A stretch of DNA of 43,082 nt from positions 1 to 43,082 of IMG/VR virus record IMGVR_UViG_3300032605_000046. One strand, 5' to 3'. Both the position numbers and the translations under genes were made by a program. The notes beneath the pieces were generated by a model. That model ran no database searches, was not told where the DNA came from, and saw only the letters and a list, made by a program, of their open reading frames with translations. Positions 1 through 7,564 of this stretch are shown here, in pieces (the stretch's first letter is position 1; each line of letters starts with the position of its first letter). This DNA comes from a virus.

Positions 1-327
1 AACACCTGAGGTACCGACATTAACAGTAATACTTGAAGTTGTTGCATATCCACTTGTGCTAACAGAACCACTACCTACTTGTACTTGTGGCAAAGATGTC
101 CCATTGGTACTAACCCCATTAAACATTACAGTTATCTGTTTTGCCCAAGATGGAATGCCTGTAAATGTTACAGAAGTACCACTTGTAGATGCTACAGCAG
201 TACCTTGACCAATCATGCCAACTGTACCTGTTTGGGCTGGTAAAGTAGCTGTATTTGAACCTGCTACTGATGGTGCGGATAGGGTAATTGTTCCGCTAGA
301 ATCCCCAGAAATTACGACTGAACTCAT
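1..327 (-). CDS. Tail-fibre-type virion protein, 3' part cut by the window edge
   Basis: An open frame runs from ATG at 327 to the first base, so 109 codons are visible and the C-terminus is missing. The start is preceded by AGGAGATAAT, a good ribosome site. The N-terminus (MSSVVISGDSSGTITLSAP, then ATLPAQTGTV) is the Ser/Thr/Gly-rich opening seen in many phage tail-fibre and collar-like proteins. It is followed by beta-rich, low-complexity sequence without enzymatic motifs. It is the last visible gene of the left arm and lies just downstream of two other virion-type genes. Exact role unknown; fibre tip or fibre-associated protein is an inference. Confidence 0.65.
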   Translation of the reverse strand, partial: MSSVVISGDSSGTITLSAPSVAGSNTATLPAQTGTVGMIGQGTAVASTSGTSVTFTGIPSWAKQITVMFNGVSTNGTSLPQVQVGSGSVSTSGYATTSSITVNVGTSGV

Positions 328-335
328 ATTATCTC

Positions 336-959
336 CTATGCCCATGTGCCGACAGATACGTTTGCACCTGCTGCGCCAATTGGTTTGATTTTTATGTATG
401 AACCTGCTTGTGTTGTATATGCACCACCAGGAGCTGCACTTAATGTGTATTGTGGAATGAATGTACCACCAGCGTTGATAGATACTGTACCTTTAATTAT
501 AAAGTTTACACCTTCACCGGCGCCAGTAAATGCTGCGGTAACTACTGTGCTAGATGCTGTTAAAATAGTCATGGCATTTGCACCATTTGAAGTAGTGCTG
601 ATACCAGAAGAACTCCAAGCATTTACTAAAGTATATGCACAATTATTTACAGTAGCAGTTCCACCAAATCCTAAAGCAATTGTATGTGATGTAGTTCCTG
701 CAGCTTTTAATAATGGACAAACCATCTCAAATTCATACTGTGTAGATGCAGATAATGTGACACCTACACCAAAGATAGATTGTGCTGTATTAACGTTACC
801 ACCAACTAACCCAGAGTTAAGTGCAAAGAACTGTTCATTAGGAACAATACCACGTTGAGTGCCTAGTGGAGTTGCAGCAAAGATAGTGCCGTTATACTCA
901 ATCTGACCAGCAGCAGCCGTTCCTGATAGCGTATTACTTGTTAAAGCTAAAATTGACAT
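336..959 (-). CDS. Probable virion surface or fibre-associated protein (207 aa)
   Basis: The frame starts at ATG 959 after TAAGGATATATT, a good ribosome site. The N-terminal third contains a motif around residues 28-50 (FAATPLGTQRGIVPNEQFFAL) that I associate with phage virion proteins next to fibre genes. The rest is beta-rich and dominated by Thr, Ala, Gly and Ser. No signal peptide, membrane segment or catalytic motif is seen. It sits between a short fibre-tip-like gene and the truncated fibre gene and is transcribed with them. The right arm has no visible counterpart, so it belongs to the variable gene content of the left arm. The virion role is inferred from composition and position. Confidence 0.6.
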   Translation of the reverse strand: MSILALTSNTLSGTAAAGQIEYNGTIFAATPLGTQRGIVPNEQFFALNSGLVGGNVNTAQSIFGVGVTLSASTQYEFEMVCPLLKAAGTTSHTIALGFGGTATVNNCAYTLVNAWSSSGISTTSNGANAMTILTASSTVVTAAFTGAGEGVNFIIKGTVSINAGGTFIPQYTLSAAPGGAYTTQAGSYIKIKPIGAAGANVSVGTWA

Positions 960-968
960 AATATATCC

Positions 969-1394
969 TTAAGAAATAACCCAGCGACTACCACTAGGAA
1001 CAGTTACTGTAATACCTGATGCAATAGTAATCGGGCCTACACTTGAAGCACTACGATTAGTTGTAATTGTATAGTTAGCTGTGATTGTTTGATTGTTTTC
1101 ATACATACAGTTATTAGCTACGCAATAAGCAGCAGATGTTTGTGTTGTGCCATCGCCAAAAGTTAATCCGCTAGGTGCTGAAAATGTACCTGTAATTGCA
1201 AGATTAGCAACAGTAACCAATTGTGAACTGTTAATGGTAATTGCATTTAAACCGCTTGTTTGTAATGCTAATGTGCCACCTGAGCCATTAATTACACCAT
1301 TTAAACAAGTGCCGTTATAAGTCCAACCATTTACATCGTTTAGCCACGATGCGTAAATAATGGTCTGGTTATCAATAAAAGTAGTGCTAGCCAA
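969..1394 (-). CDS. Short tail-fibre-like protein with the ITVTVPSGSRWVI end motif
   Basis: This 141-residue protein opens with STTFIDNQTIIYASWLNDVN, a segment typical of phage fibre or collar proteins (pattern ASWLNDVN). It ends with GPITIASGITVTVPSGSRWV plus two residues. The same ending closes the 883-residue fibre at 3125-5776 (final residue V instead of S). The middle is beta-rich and repetitive. Its start overlaps the end of the endonuclease VII-like gene by 8 bases. A second, shorter fibre carrying the same C-terminal element is the likely reading. It could also be a fibre fragment split by the inserted endonuclease gene, but it has its own start and complete ends. Confidence 0.65.
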   Translation of the reverse strand: MASTTFIDNQTIIYASWLNDVNGWTYNGTCLNGVINGSGGTLALQTSGLNAITINSSQLVTVANLAITGTFSAPSGLTFGDGTTQTSAAYCVANNCMYENNQTITANYTITTNRSASSVGPITIASGITVTVPSGSRWVIS

Positions 1395-1788
1395 AATGAT
1401 TCTCCTTTAAATAAGAAATGGCAGCGATTAAACTTTCTATATTATCTTCAAACATACCAATTCCACTATTACATTTAGAACATAATAAACCACGAACTTT
1501 TCCAGTTTCGTGACAATGATCAACAAACAAAGGTAGCAACTGCTCTCTTTTCTTTTTATGATTTCTTCTTAATTCAGGTTTTTTACATATTTTGCATGAT
1601 TTATTCTGTGCTTCATACATTAAAAAATAATCATCAAAATTAATTCCATATTTTCTTTTTAAATGACTGTTTACATAAGTTAAAACATATTTTTCTGATT
1701 CTCTATATTTTTGTTGGATAGCCTTTGCTTTATCCGGATTATTTTTACGCCATTCAATTGCTATTTTTGATTTATCTTTAGATAGCAT
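1387..1788 (-). CDS. Endonuclease VII-like HNH nuclease (T4 gp49 family)
   Basis: A 133-residue basic protein. A zinc-binding pair CKICKK (about residue 65) is followed by FVDHCHETGKVRGLLCSKCN, the signature of the recombination endonuclease VII family, with the catalytic DHCH and a second CxxC pair. The Lys-rich N-terminus fits DNA binding. T4 gp49 resolves branched DNA before packaging, but many small free-standing copies behave like homing-type nucleases. This copy sits immediately downstream of the gp4-like gene, where the right arm carries an unrelated HNH gene, which favours a mobile role. Confident for the fold, unsure about the biological job. Confidence 0.85.
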   Translation of the reverse strand: MLSKDKSKIAIEWRKNNPDKAKAIQQKYRESEKYVLTYVNSHLKRKYGINFDDYFLMYEAQNKSCKICKKPELRRNHKKKREQLLPLFVDHCHETGKVRGLLCSKCNSGIGMFEDNIESLIAAISYLKENHFG

Positions 1789-1797
1789 TTTTAATCC

Positions 1798-2784
1798 TTA
1801 TCTAAAGAAGCCGCCTGATAATATCCAGCCAGCATCTTTTGCTCTACCAACCAACATAGAGTCAGGATAACTAGCAGCTGCAATTGGTTGCATATTATTA
1901 CGTTTGATTGTGGCTTTAGCTTCGTTAGCAAATTTATTAATCATCTCTATTTGCACTTGTGATGCCTTGCCATACATAGGCATTAAGCGTTCAGCCAAAT
2001 TCCATCTGAGAGCCATTGAATAGCCTTGTGGCAATACAATCTCGTCATACAACGTTTCATAGTTACTAAAAATAGTAGATGAAAACATGTGCATCTCGCC
2101 TTGCGCTGGATTAGGCCATACAAATACGTTACCTGACACAGCGTTAGGATTGTAATAAAGTGCTTTAGGCCAAGGGCCATTTAATGTTTTTAAGCCAATT
2201 TGGTTATAATTTTCTAACGCTAAAATAGCTACTTGATAATCTAAACCGCCATTAGCAACAGGCTCGCCATTAGAGTTTGTATTAACTCTCACATAGGCTT
2301 GATCAATAAACAAAGGCTTTTGATAGTAAGCTGTAATGCTTTCTGACGTTACCGCAGTCGGATAAGAAATGTTTAACTCGTATGTACCTGTTTCGTTTAC
2401 TTGACCGCCAGAGCCCGTTAAAAACTGCACAATTTTAGTGCCAGCAATAATTCCTGTGCCTGTAAGCGTTTGACCTTGAGCAATTGCGCCAGAATTTAGT
2501 GCAGTAACAGTTAAAATGTTGCCTGTAATTGATCCGGTAAATGTTGCACCAATAAAGTTTTGTGTGGATGGTGTTGGCCCGATAGTGTATTGAACTTGAC
2601 CTGATATAAGAGGGAATATAATTTCAGTGGTGTTATACACCATCATATCCTCGTTAGACCATTGGTCTATCAAGTCATTAAGCATATCAAAAGCATCTTG
2701 GGCGGCATCTGGTGTCGGTGTTTCACCTGACTCTAATGCGCCAATGTCTTTTAATGCTCTTGAGATGATTTCAATTGGTTTCAT
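1798..2784 (-). CDS. P22 gp4-like tail accessory / head-completion protein, left-arm copy
   Basis: The N-terminus ([18 protein letters not shown], then [19 protein letters not shown]) and C-terminus match the P22 gp4-like family, which assembles under the portal and extends the DNA channel after packaging. P22 gp4 is about 166 residues and this protein is 328. The extra length is explained by an inserted beta-rich Gly/Thr domain at roughly residues 76-155 (pattern [13 protein letters not shown]). It is nearly identical outside this insert to the right-arm copy at 35224-36213. Upstream is a DUF7936-like gene and downstream the endonuclease VII-like gene. Finding two copies of a normally single-copy head-completion gene is a main argument that this arm is an alternative haplotype. 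Confidence 0.85.
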   Translation of the reverse strand: MKPIEIISRALKDIGALESGETPTPDAAQDAFDMLNDLIDQWSNEDMMVYNTTEIIFPLISGQVQYTIGPTPSTQNFIGATFTGSITGNILTVTALNSGAIAQGQTLTGTGIIAGTKIVQFLTGSGGQVNETGTYELNISYPTAVTSESITAYYQKPLFIDQAYVRVNTNSNGEPVANGGLDYQVAILALENYNQIGLKTLNGPWPKALYYNPNAVSGNVFVWPNPAQGEMHMFSSTIFSNYETLYDEIVLPQGYSMALRWNLAERLMPMYGKASQVQIEMINKFANEAKATIKRNNMQPIAAASYPDSMLVGRAKDAGWILSGGFFR

Positions 2785-2792
2785 TTTTAGTC

Positions 2793-3116
2793 CTAAACAT
2801 TAGGTGTGAACACTTGGGGCTGCCAAGGCGCAGGAGTTTTAACAGATGTTTTTGCTAAATAATCCAATTGTTCATTTAGTCTTGATTCTATAATATTTAT
2901 TCCATCTACAACAGATTCTTTTTTAATTAAATCTATTACATCTTGCTCAGTAATATCGGCATAAGGCTTATCAAATTTGCCGTTAAAATACCAATTACCC
3001 TCAGTTTCAACGCTTAAATCGCCTTCTGATTCGCTTGCAGTAACGTGATATTTAGCAGACGTAATAACTTCATTATCTGCATCAACTTCTAATATTAACC
3101 AATTAAAATTATTCAT
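2793..3116 (-). CDS. DUF7936-like small fibre-partner protein (107 aa)
   Basis: The protein has the pattern of a small family seen beside phage fibres: an aromatic start ([13 protein letters not shown]), a beta region with [11 protein letters not shown], an acidic helix ([12 protein letters not shown]), and a Pro/Trp end ([12 protein letters not shown]). Two relatives occur in the right arm at 36731-37048 and 38609-38959. Each lies directly downstream of a fibre or spike gene, as this one does after the 883-residue fibre. That pairing suggests a fibre-assembly partner or minor tail component, but no catalytic residues are visible and the role is inferred. The family name is from memory. Confidence 0.65.
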   Translation of the reverse strand: MNNFNWLILEVDADNEVITSAKYHVTASESEGDLSVETEGNWYFNGKFDKPYADITEQDVIDLIKKESVVDGINIIESRLNEQLDYLAKTSVKTPAPWQPQVFTPNV

Positions 3117-3124
3117 AATTTACC

Positions 3125-5776
3125 TTATACGATTACCCAACGACTGCCTGATGGAACTGTAACTGTTATTCCGGATGCCACAGTAATTGGCCCAGCACTC
3201 ATAGCACTAGAACCACTAGGAATTGAATACGATGTAGCTACTGATTGGCTATTAACATGAAAGCCATTAGATGCAACAACTTGAGCCCCTGTTACGTTTC
3301 CAGAAGCTAAAATGTTATTAGCACCAGCATCTGTCGTAGTACCTACAGAAAAACCGCCTGATACTGATAATCTAGCTTTTTCCGCACCATTATTCCAAAA
3401 CCCCATTGGCAGGTATGTGCCTGTGCCATTGATGCCTGATACTAATTGAACGTCTGTAGAGCCGTTAGTAGCAATTAAAATCTTGCTTGCATTGGTTGGG
3501 TCTGCTGCATTAGATGCTTGCCATGAAGCTGCTGTGCTTGTGCCGTTAGGAACTGCATAGATGCCTGTAGACGAATTTGTAGTTGATGTTTTAAATAATG
3601 TTCTGCTATTAACTGTTGCGTTACTAAAATCGCCTTGATATAAAGAACTTGCATTAATTATTGTTGACGATAATAACCCTGTAGATGGCGTGTAATTTAG
3701 TTTAGTTGAGCTAGTATATTCAGTTGTTGCTGTTCCTGTAGTTACACGAGCAAACAATGGATAGTAAGCAGTTGCAGAACTTGTATCGTCTGTAATTGTT
3801 ACCCCTGTTGCTGGTGCAGCAGCCCAAGTAGGAACACCACCAGCCAATGTCATAATGTAACCATTGGTGGTTGCAGCAAGAAATGTAGTAGCCCCTGAGC
3901 CTGTTTGATATGGAACTGACCCATTAGCCCCACCAGCAATATTTGTCGCTGTGGTTGCGCTTGTAGCACTTGTAGCAGTAGCAGCATTGCCACCAATAGA
4001 TAAGCTAGATGCAGTACCTGTTAAACCTGTACCTGCCCCTGTAAAACTAGTAGAAGTAAATACACCTGTTGATGGATTGTATTGTAGTTTGGTAGAACTA
4101 GTGTATTCAGTCGCTAAGTTACCGCTTGTTTGGTTAGCAAATAATGGATAACGAGTACCGACTGTTGTAGTGTCATCCGTTACAGTTGCATAGCTTACAG
4201 GAGTAGCCCAAGTAGGAACTGCTGCACCATTAGATTGTAAGAATTGACCTGCTGTACCATTACCAATAAAACTTGTGCTTCCTGACCCTGTTTGGTAAGG
4301 AATTTGACTTGCAGCACCACCAGCTAAATTAGTTGCGGTAGTCGCTGTGGTCGCTGAACCTACAGACAAAGTAGATTGAGCCACATATTGTGGCGCAGTA
4401 GCACCAGCCGTCAACACATAATTAGTTGTGCCTAATGACAGGAATGTAGTTGCGCCAGCCCCTGATTGATAAGGCAAAGCACCAGCAGAACCACCAGCAA
4501 TATTAGTTGCGCTTGCTGCAAGCGTAGCAGAAGCCACAGCCCCACTTACAATAGAACCTAATATAGACGTTAGCCATGATGGATTTGAATAGCTACCGGT
4601 TGAATAAAGCCCATTGGTGACTGTTCCTGCATTGCCTGTAATGCCAATTCCCCAAGTTCCTGATGCGTTTGTACCTGTTGTAGAAGGTGCGCCAATCGTA
4701 TTGTAAGAAATAGTTTGTGCAACAGAGCCGTTAAATGTTGTGCCTGTTGCGCCACCTGTTCCGCTATTATTAAATGTTAGCGAATTAGGTGTGTTAGCTG
4801 TAACTGTTGTAGAACCGCCCAAACTAACTGCATTACCATTAATCGTAATAGATGAATTAGCCAAATAACTGTTAGCAATAGGTGTCGCATTCCAAGTACC
4901 TGCGGTTAGCGTTCCAACACCCGTAATTCCTGTGTAAGAACCACTAATTAAACTAGATGCAATCGTTCCGCTAGTGATTTGACTAGCAGCAATCGCAATA
5001 GATTGTGCAGATAAAGCAGTTAATTGACCTTGAGCATTAACTGTTGCGCTTAATGTTTGGCTTGCTGATCCATAAGCCCCAGCCGTTACGCTTGTATTAG
5101 TAATGCTAAATTGATTGGCAAATAATGTTAATCCTGTGCCAGCAGTATAAACGGCAGAGCCTGAGAATTGAACAAAGGTAATTGGTGTTACGTTAATAGT
5201 CCCTGTATCAGCAGATGTTGATACCCAACCTGTATTTGCTTGACCGCCATTTAAAATAACTGTGTATGCGCCTGGCACTTCTGCCCAAACATCCATGTCG
5301 GCTGCACGAGTCCAAGCACTTGCAGAAGCTATCCAAATCCCGTTTTCTGATGATGTAGATTGATTTTTTACTAATACTCTATCGCCAGCTAACGTAGTGT
5401 AAGTGTCAATAGTCTGTAACCCTGATAATGTAATGTTGCCTGTTGTGGTACATTTACACGCAGCTTTAGGGCCAAGACCTGTAGCAACAGTATCAACATA
5501 GAATTTATTAGCTAAATCTGTTGCCCCGCTAGGTGTAGTAGTTACTTGACCTGTTGTCGTTAGAACATTAGTAAAAACTCCCGTTGAGGGAGTAGTTGCA
5601 CCAATTGTCGTACTGTTAATCGTACTATTGGTTATGTTTAATCCTGATTGACTAGGATTGATGGAAGCATAAAATGGCTGACCCTGACCGATAAAGGTCT
5701 GAAAGTTGCCGTAAACGTCAAAGTACGCTTGAACAGGCAGTAAATTTTGGTCTACAGTTGAACTAGGGCCAGCCAT
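3125..5776 (-). CDS. Large tail fibre, left-arm version (883 aa)
   Basis: Residues 1-80 form a virion-anchor region (PSSTVDQNLLPVQAYFDVYG onward) almost identical to the right-arm fibre. Residues about 95-215 form a second conserved unit (KFYVDTVATGLGPKAACKC ... LAGDRVLVKNQ) common in phage fibres. The rest is Ser/Thr/Gly/Ala-rich with at least three repeats of an AGG-x5-PYQ(S/T)G-x-G-(A/S)-T-(T/S)-F unit. The C-terminus ends in SGITVTVPSGSRWVIV, shared with the 141-residue protein at 969-1394. It has no enzyme motif. Receptor binding is the expected role. After residue ~560 its sequence diverges strongly from the right-arm fibre, consistent with exchange of the distal receptor-binding part. 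Confidence 0.85.
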   Translation of the reverse strand: MAGPSSTVDQNLLPVQAYFDVYGNFQTFIGQGQPFYASINPSQSGLNITNSTINSTTIGATTPSTGVFTNVLTTTGQVTTTPSGATDLANKFYVDTVATGLGPKAACKCTTTGNITLSGLQTIDTYTTLAGDRVLVKNQSTSSENGIWIASASAWTRAADMDVWAEVPGAYTVILNGGQANTGWVSTSADTGTINVTPITFVQFSGSAVYTAGTGLTLFANQFSITNTSVTAGAYGSASQTLSATVNAQGQLTALSAQSIAIAASQITSGTIASSLISGSYTGITGVGTLTAGTWNATPIANSYLANSSITINGNAVSLGGSTTVTANTPNSLTFNNSGTGGATGTTFNGSVAQTISYNTIGAPSTTGTNASGTWGIGITGNAGTVTNGLYSTGSYSNPSWLTSILGSIVSGAVASATLAASATNIAGGSAGALPYQSGAGATTFLSLGTTNYVLTAGATAPQYVAQSTLSVGSATTATTATNLAGGAASQIPYQTGSGSTSFIGNGTAGQFLQSNGAAVPTWATPVSYATVTDDTTTVGTRYPLFANQTSGNLATEYTSSTKLQYNPSTGVFTSTSFTGAGTGLTGTASSLSIGGNAATATSATSATTATNIAGGANGSVPYQTGSGATTFLAATTNGYIMTLAGGVPTWAAAPATGVTITDDTSSATAYYPLFARVTTGTATTEYTSSTKLNYTPSTGLLSSTIINASSLYQGDFSNATVNSRTLFKTSTTNSSTGIYAVPNGTSTAASWQASNAADPTNASKILIATNGSTDVQLVSGINGTGTYLPMGFWNNGAEKARLSVSGGFSVGTTTDAGANNILASGNVTGAQVVASNGFHVNSQSVATSYSIPSGSSAMSAGPITVASGITVTVPSGSRWVIV

Positions 5777-5784
5777 GTGTTTCC

Positions 5785-6324
5785 TTAAAATGGAATTGCC
5801 GAAAGAATAATTACATCATTAGCATTAAAAGCAGTAGCAGAACCGCTGCTGTTTGCTAAAGAAGTAATAGTTGCTGAAGTTGTTGTATAAGCAGTTTGTT
5901 GAATATACAAAGTTCCAGCACTTGTTATGTTCCATCCTGTCAAAATCCATCCATTAGGTGCTGCTGGCAAACTTATTGTTCCAGTTGTTCCAGGGCTTGT
6001 TCCTACTTTTACACTAAATCCAACAGTATTCAATGCTGTAATTGTAGGGCCTGTTCCAAAACCTGAAGAAATTGTAGGTGGAGTATTAGAAAATACTAAT
6101 GCACCGCCAATGTAAGTATTTCCATTGACATTAAGATTTCCCATTGCAACTGCGCTGCCATTGATTGTTACAGTATTAGCAGTTAAAGTTGTTGCTTGCA
6201 ATGGTGCTACTAATGGTGATGCACCCTGACCAAAAAGACCTAAACAGTTTCCATTTGAATCATATTCAGCTTGAACTGACAATAGATTTGTGGAAACTGT
6301 GCTTGCGACTTGATTTGAGCTCAT
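5785..6324 (-). CDS. Small tail protein with fibre-type N-terminal anchor, left-arm version (179 aa)
   Basis: The N-terminus (ASTVSTNLLSVQAEYDSNGN, then GLFGQG) mirrors the first ~35 residues of the neighbouring large fibre (SSTVDQNLLPVQAYFDVYGN, then FIGQG). The rest is a beta-rich Thr/Ala/Ser domain ending in DVIILSAIPF. The right-arm counterpart at 42149-42622 is 157 residues with the same two ends. Its start overlaps the stop of the upstream 112-residue gene in a TAATG junction, so translation is probably coupled. The shared anchor suggests that it docks on the same virion site as the fibre, perhaps as an alternative or adaptor fibre. That function is inference. Confidence 0.65.
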   Translation of the reverse strand: MSSNQVASTVSTNLLSVQAEYDSNGNCLGLFGQGASPLVAPLQATTLTANTVTINGSAVAMGNLNVNGNTYIGGALVFSNTPPTISSGFGTGPTITALNTVGFSVKVGTSPGTTGTISLPAAPNGWILTGWNITSAGTLYIQQTAYTTTSATITSLANSSGSATAFNANDVIILSAIPF

Positions 6325-6662
6325 TATGAAATTCCTTCGCCTGGAGTAATTTCTGCGCTTGTTGCTGCGCTAGATAAGAACCATCCATTAGGTGGTAAAC
6401 CGCCAATAACAGCAACTCCGTTAGCAGGAATAGAAATAGTATTAGCAGATGGTGCGCCCAATGCTGGTGCAGTTACTGCCAAAGTTACAGCTAAATCGCC
6501 TGGCTCTGGTGGTTGCCATGACACACGAATTAAACTAGAAGTAACGTTCACAATGCGATAGCTTGTAGGATAAACGTTGTTAGACGTTTTAACCTGTACC
6601 GCAGCAGCGTTACCAACTAGGTAAGTCGGCCCCCAAGGGGTAAATGGTGAATTATAAGCCAT
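6324..6662 (-). CDS. Small virion protein, left-arm version (112 aa)
   Basis: The protein begins MAYNSPFTPWGPTYLVGN and ends SSAATSAEITPGEGIS. It contains a beta-rich core with IRVSWQPPEPGDLAV and an Ala-rich strand segment, and resembles a small single-domain tail or decoration protein. The right-arm copy (42622-42960) has the same ends and differs through the middle. The gene lies one step downstream of the 106-residue virion gene at 6673-6993. The exact 127-bp repeat that links the two arms begins at bases 6658-6660, inside this start codon region, so this is the first gene that differs between arms. Function not recognised. Confidence 0.6.
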   Translation of the reverse strand: MAYNSPFTPWGPTYLVGNAAAVQVKTSNNVYPTSYRIVNVTSSLIRVSWQPPEPGDLAVTLAVTAPALGAPSANTISIPANGVAVIGGLPPNGWFLSSAATSAEITPGEGIS

Positions 6663-6784
6663 GATTTTTCCTTTATAGACCTGCTGGCAATTGACCTTCT
6701 GGGCGAATAACTTGAATTACATAGTTACCAGCCAAAGGTGTTGCGCTTGATCCTGATACGTTAGCAAATTGAATTTGCAATGTG
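6658..6784. repeat. 127-bp exact direct repeat, internal copy (node joining the two arms)
   Basis: Bases 6658-6784 equal 42956-43082, the very end of the window. The base before it differs (A at 6657, G at 42955). The length is exactly 127, a common largest k-mer in metagenome assembly. This copy spans the first codon of the 112-residue gene and the 3' part of the 106-residue gene. It closes 6658-42955 into a 36,298-bp circle and leaves 1-6657 as a side branch. Confidence 0.9.
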
Positions 6785-6993
6785 TTAGCAGCAGTTACTT
6801 CAGCTTCTGCATAAATAATACCAGCAGTTTGAGTGCCAATAACACCAATAACAATAATTTGATCAGTTGTTAAAATGCCAGGTACAGTAAATGTTTGGTT
6901 TGATGAAGTACCTGTTACAGCAGCTGGAGTCAATGAAACTGAAAGATATGAAACGCTTAAAGCATTTCCACGAGCAATAGTAGTAGATGACAT
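6673..6993 (-). CDS. Small virion protein, common to both arms (106 aa)
   Basis: It opens SSTTIARGNALSVSYLSVSL and is a beta-rich domain with the segment QTFTVPGILTTDQIIVIGVI. It ends VIRPEGQLPAGL. No catalytic motif, signal peptide or membrane helix stands out, and its composition matches its virion neighbours. A terminator-like hairpin (7043-7067) separates it from the upstream 146-residue gene, so it may open the tail operon. The last 37 codons are repeated exactly at the right window end (42971-43082). Tail or head decoration protein is the best guess from position just after the coat gene. Confidence 0.6.
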   Translation of the reverse strand: MSSTTIARGNALSVSYLSVSLTPAAVTGTSSNQTFTVPGILTTDQIIVIGVIGTQTAGIIYAEAEVTAANTLQIQFANVSGSSATPLAGNYVIQVIRPEGQLPAGL

Positions 6994-7035
6994 GATTTTT
7001 CCTTTAAATAAGGTTAACTAATTATAGGGCTTTAA

Positions 7036-7067
7036 AGAAAAAAAGCCACACTTTTTAGGCATGGCTT
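7036..7067 (-). terminator. Rho-independent terminator after the coat-146 aa unit
   Basis: On the minus strand AAGCCA (7067-7062) pairs with TGGCTT (7048-7043) across a 13-base loop, and the stem is followed by a run of seven U residues (7044-7038). T-rich sequence on the other side makes it potentially bidirectional. It lies in the longest gap of the head region, between the genes ending at 7096 and starting at 6993. It therefore could trim head transcripts before the tail genes. Confidence 0.65.
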
Positions 7068-7095
7068 CTTCTCTTTTTTTTACATTATTTAGCTC

Positions 7096-7536
7096 TTAGC
7101 TAAAGTCGTAACCATAGATGTAAGCATCAAAAGTACCGACTACGCCAGAAGCTGTGCCAACATACACATACAATGTTTGTGCAGAGAAAGCTAAAGTGCT
7201 TTCATAAGCAGTAACAACTTGTGTACCAGCAATTGCTGTTAAGTTAGCTAAGGTTGTAGCAGCAAATACTTCTGAACCTGTACCACCGCTACCACCTGGT
7301 GCTGTGTAAATAGAAGCTACTGTTGAGCTTTCATTTGCTACTGCACCTGCGTTGTTAGCATTAGTATAGATTACAGAGGTAGGTAAATAATTATTAGTAT
7401 TATTTATCTGAACTGCTGTAGAACCTACATAGTTAGAGTTAACACCCTTTACCACAGCCAATAGACGTAAAGCCTGATCGGTTGTGACATTGGAAGGATG
7501 TCCTGAGGTGGTGACTGCTGGGCCTGGATTAGACAT
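7096..7536 (-). CDS. Putative head decoration or minor capsid protein (146 aa)
   Basis: The protein lies directly downstream of the coat gene, 28 bases from its stop. It is Ser/Thr/Ala/Val-rich and mostly beta. It contains a Gly-rich turn (APGGSGGTGSEVF) and ends FDAYIYGYDFS. No enzymatic signature is present. Small proteins encoded immediately after P22-type coat genes are often decoration proteins, but I do not recognise the family, so the role is from position only. A terminator follows its stop codon, grouping it with scaffold and coat in one transcription unit. Confidence 0.55.
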   Translation of the reverse strand: MSNPGPAVTTSGHPSNVTTDQALRLLAVVKGVNSNYVGSTAVQINNTNNYLPTSVIYTNANNAGAVANESSTVASIYTAPGGSGGTGSEVFAATTLANLTAIAGTQVVTAYESTLAFSAQTLYVYVGTASGVVGTFDAYIYGYDFS

Positions 7537-7564
7537 AATAGTTTTCCTTTTCTTTATCCGTTAA

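Noticed and set aside
346-858. Plus-strand frames opposite fibre and virion genes (also near 3951, 5927, 8013, 31518, 40978)
   Set aside because: They mirror Thr/Gly/Ala-rich genes, giving Val/Pro-rich products without ribosome sites or known motifs, and every neighbour is on the minus strand.
1983-2180. Overlapping minus-strand frame inside the gp4-like gene
   Set aside because: No homology or ribosome site, and it is fully inside a well-conserved gene, so it is treated as a chance frame. The embedded Rz1 frame was accepted because it has a lipobox and a known arrangement.
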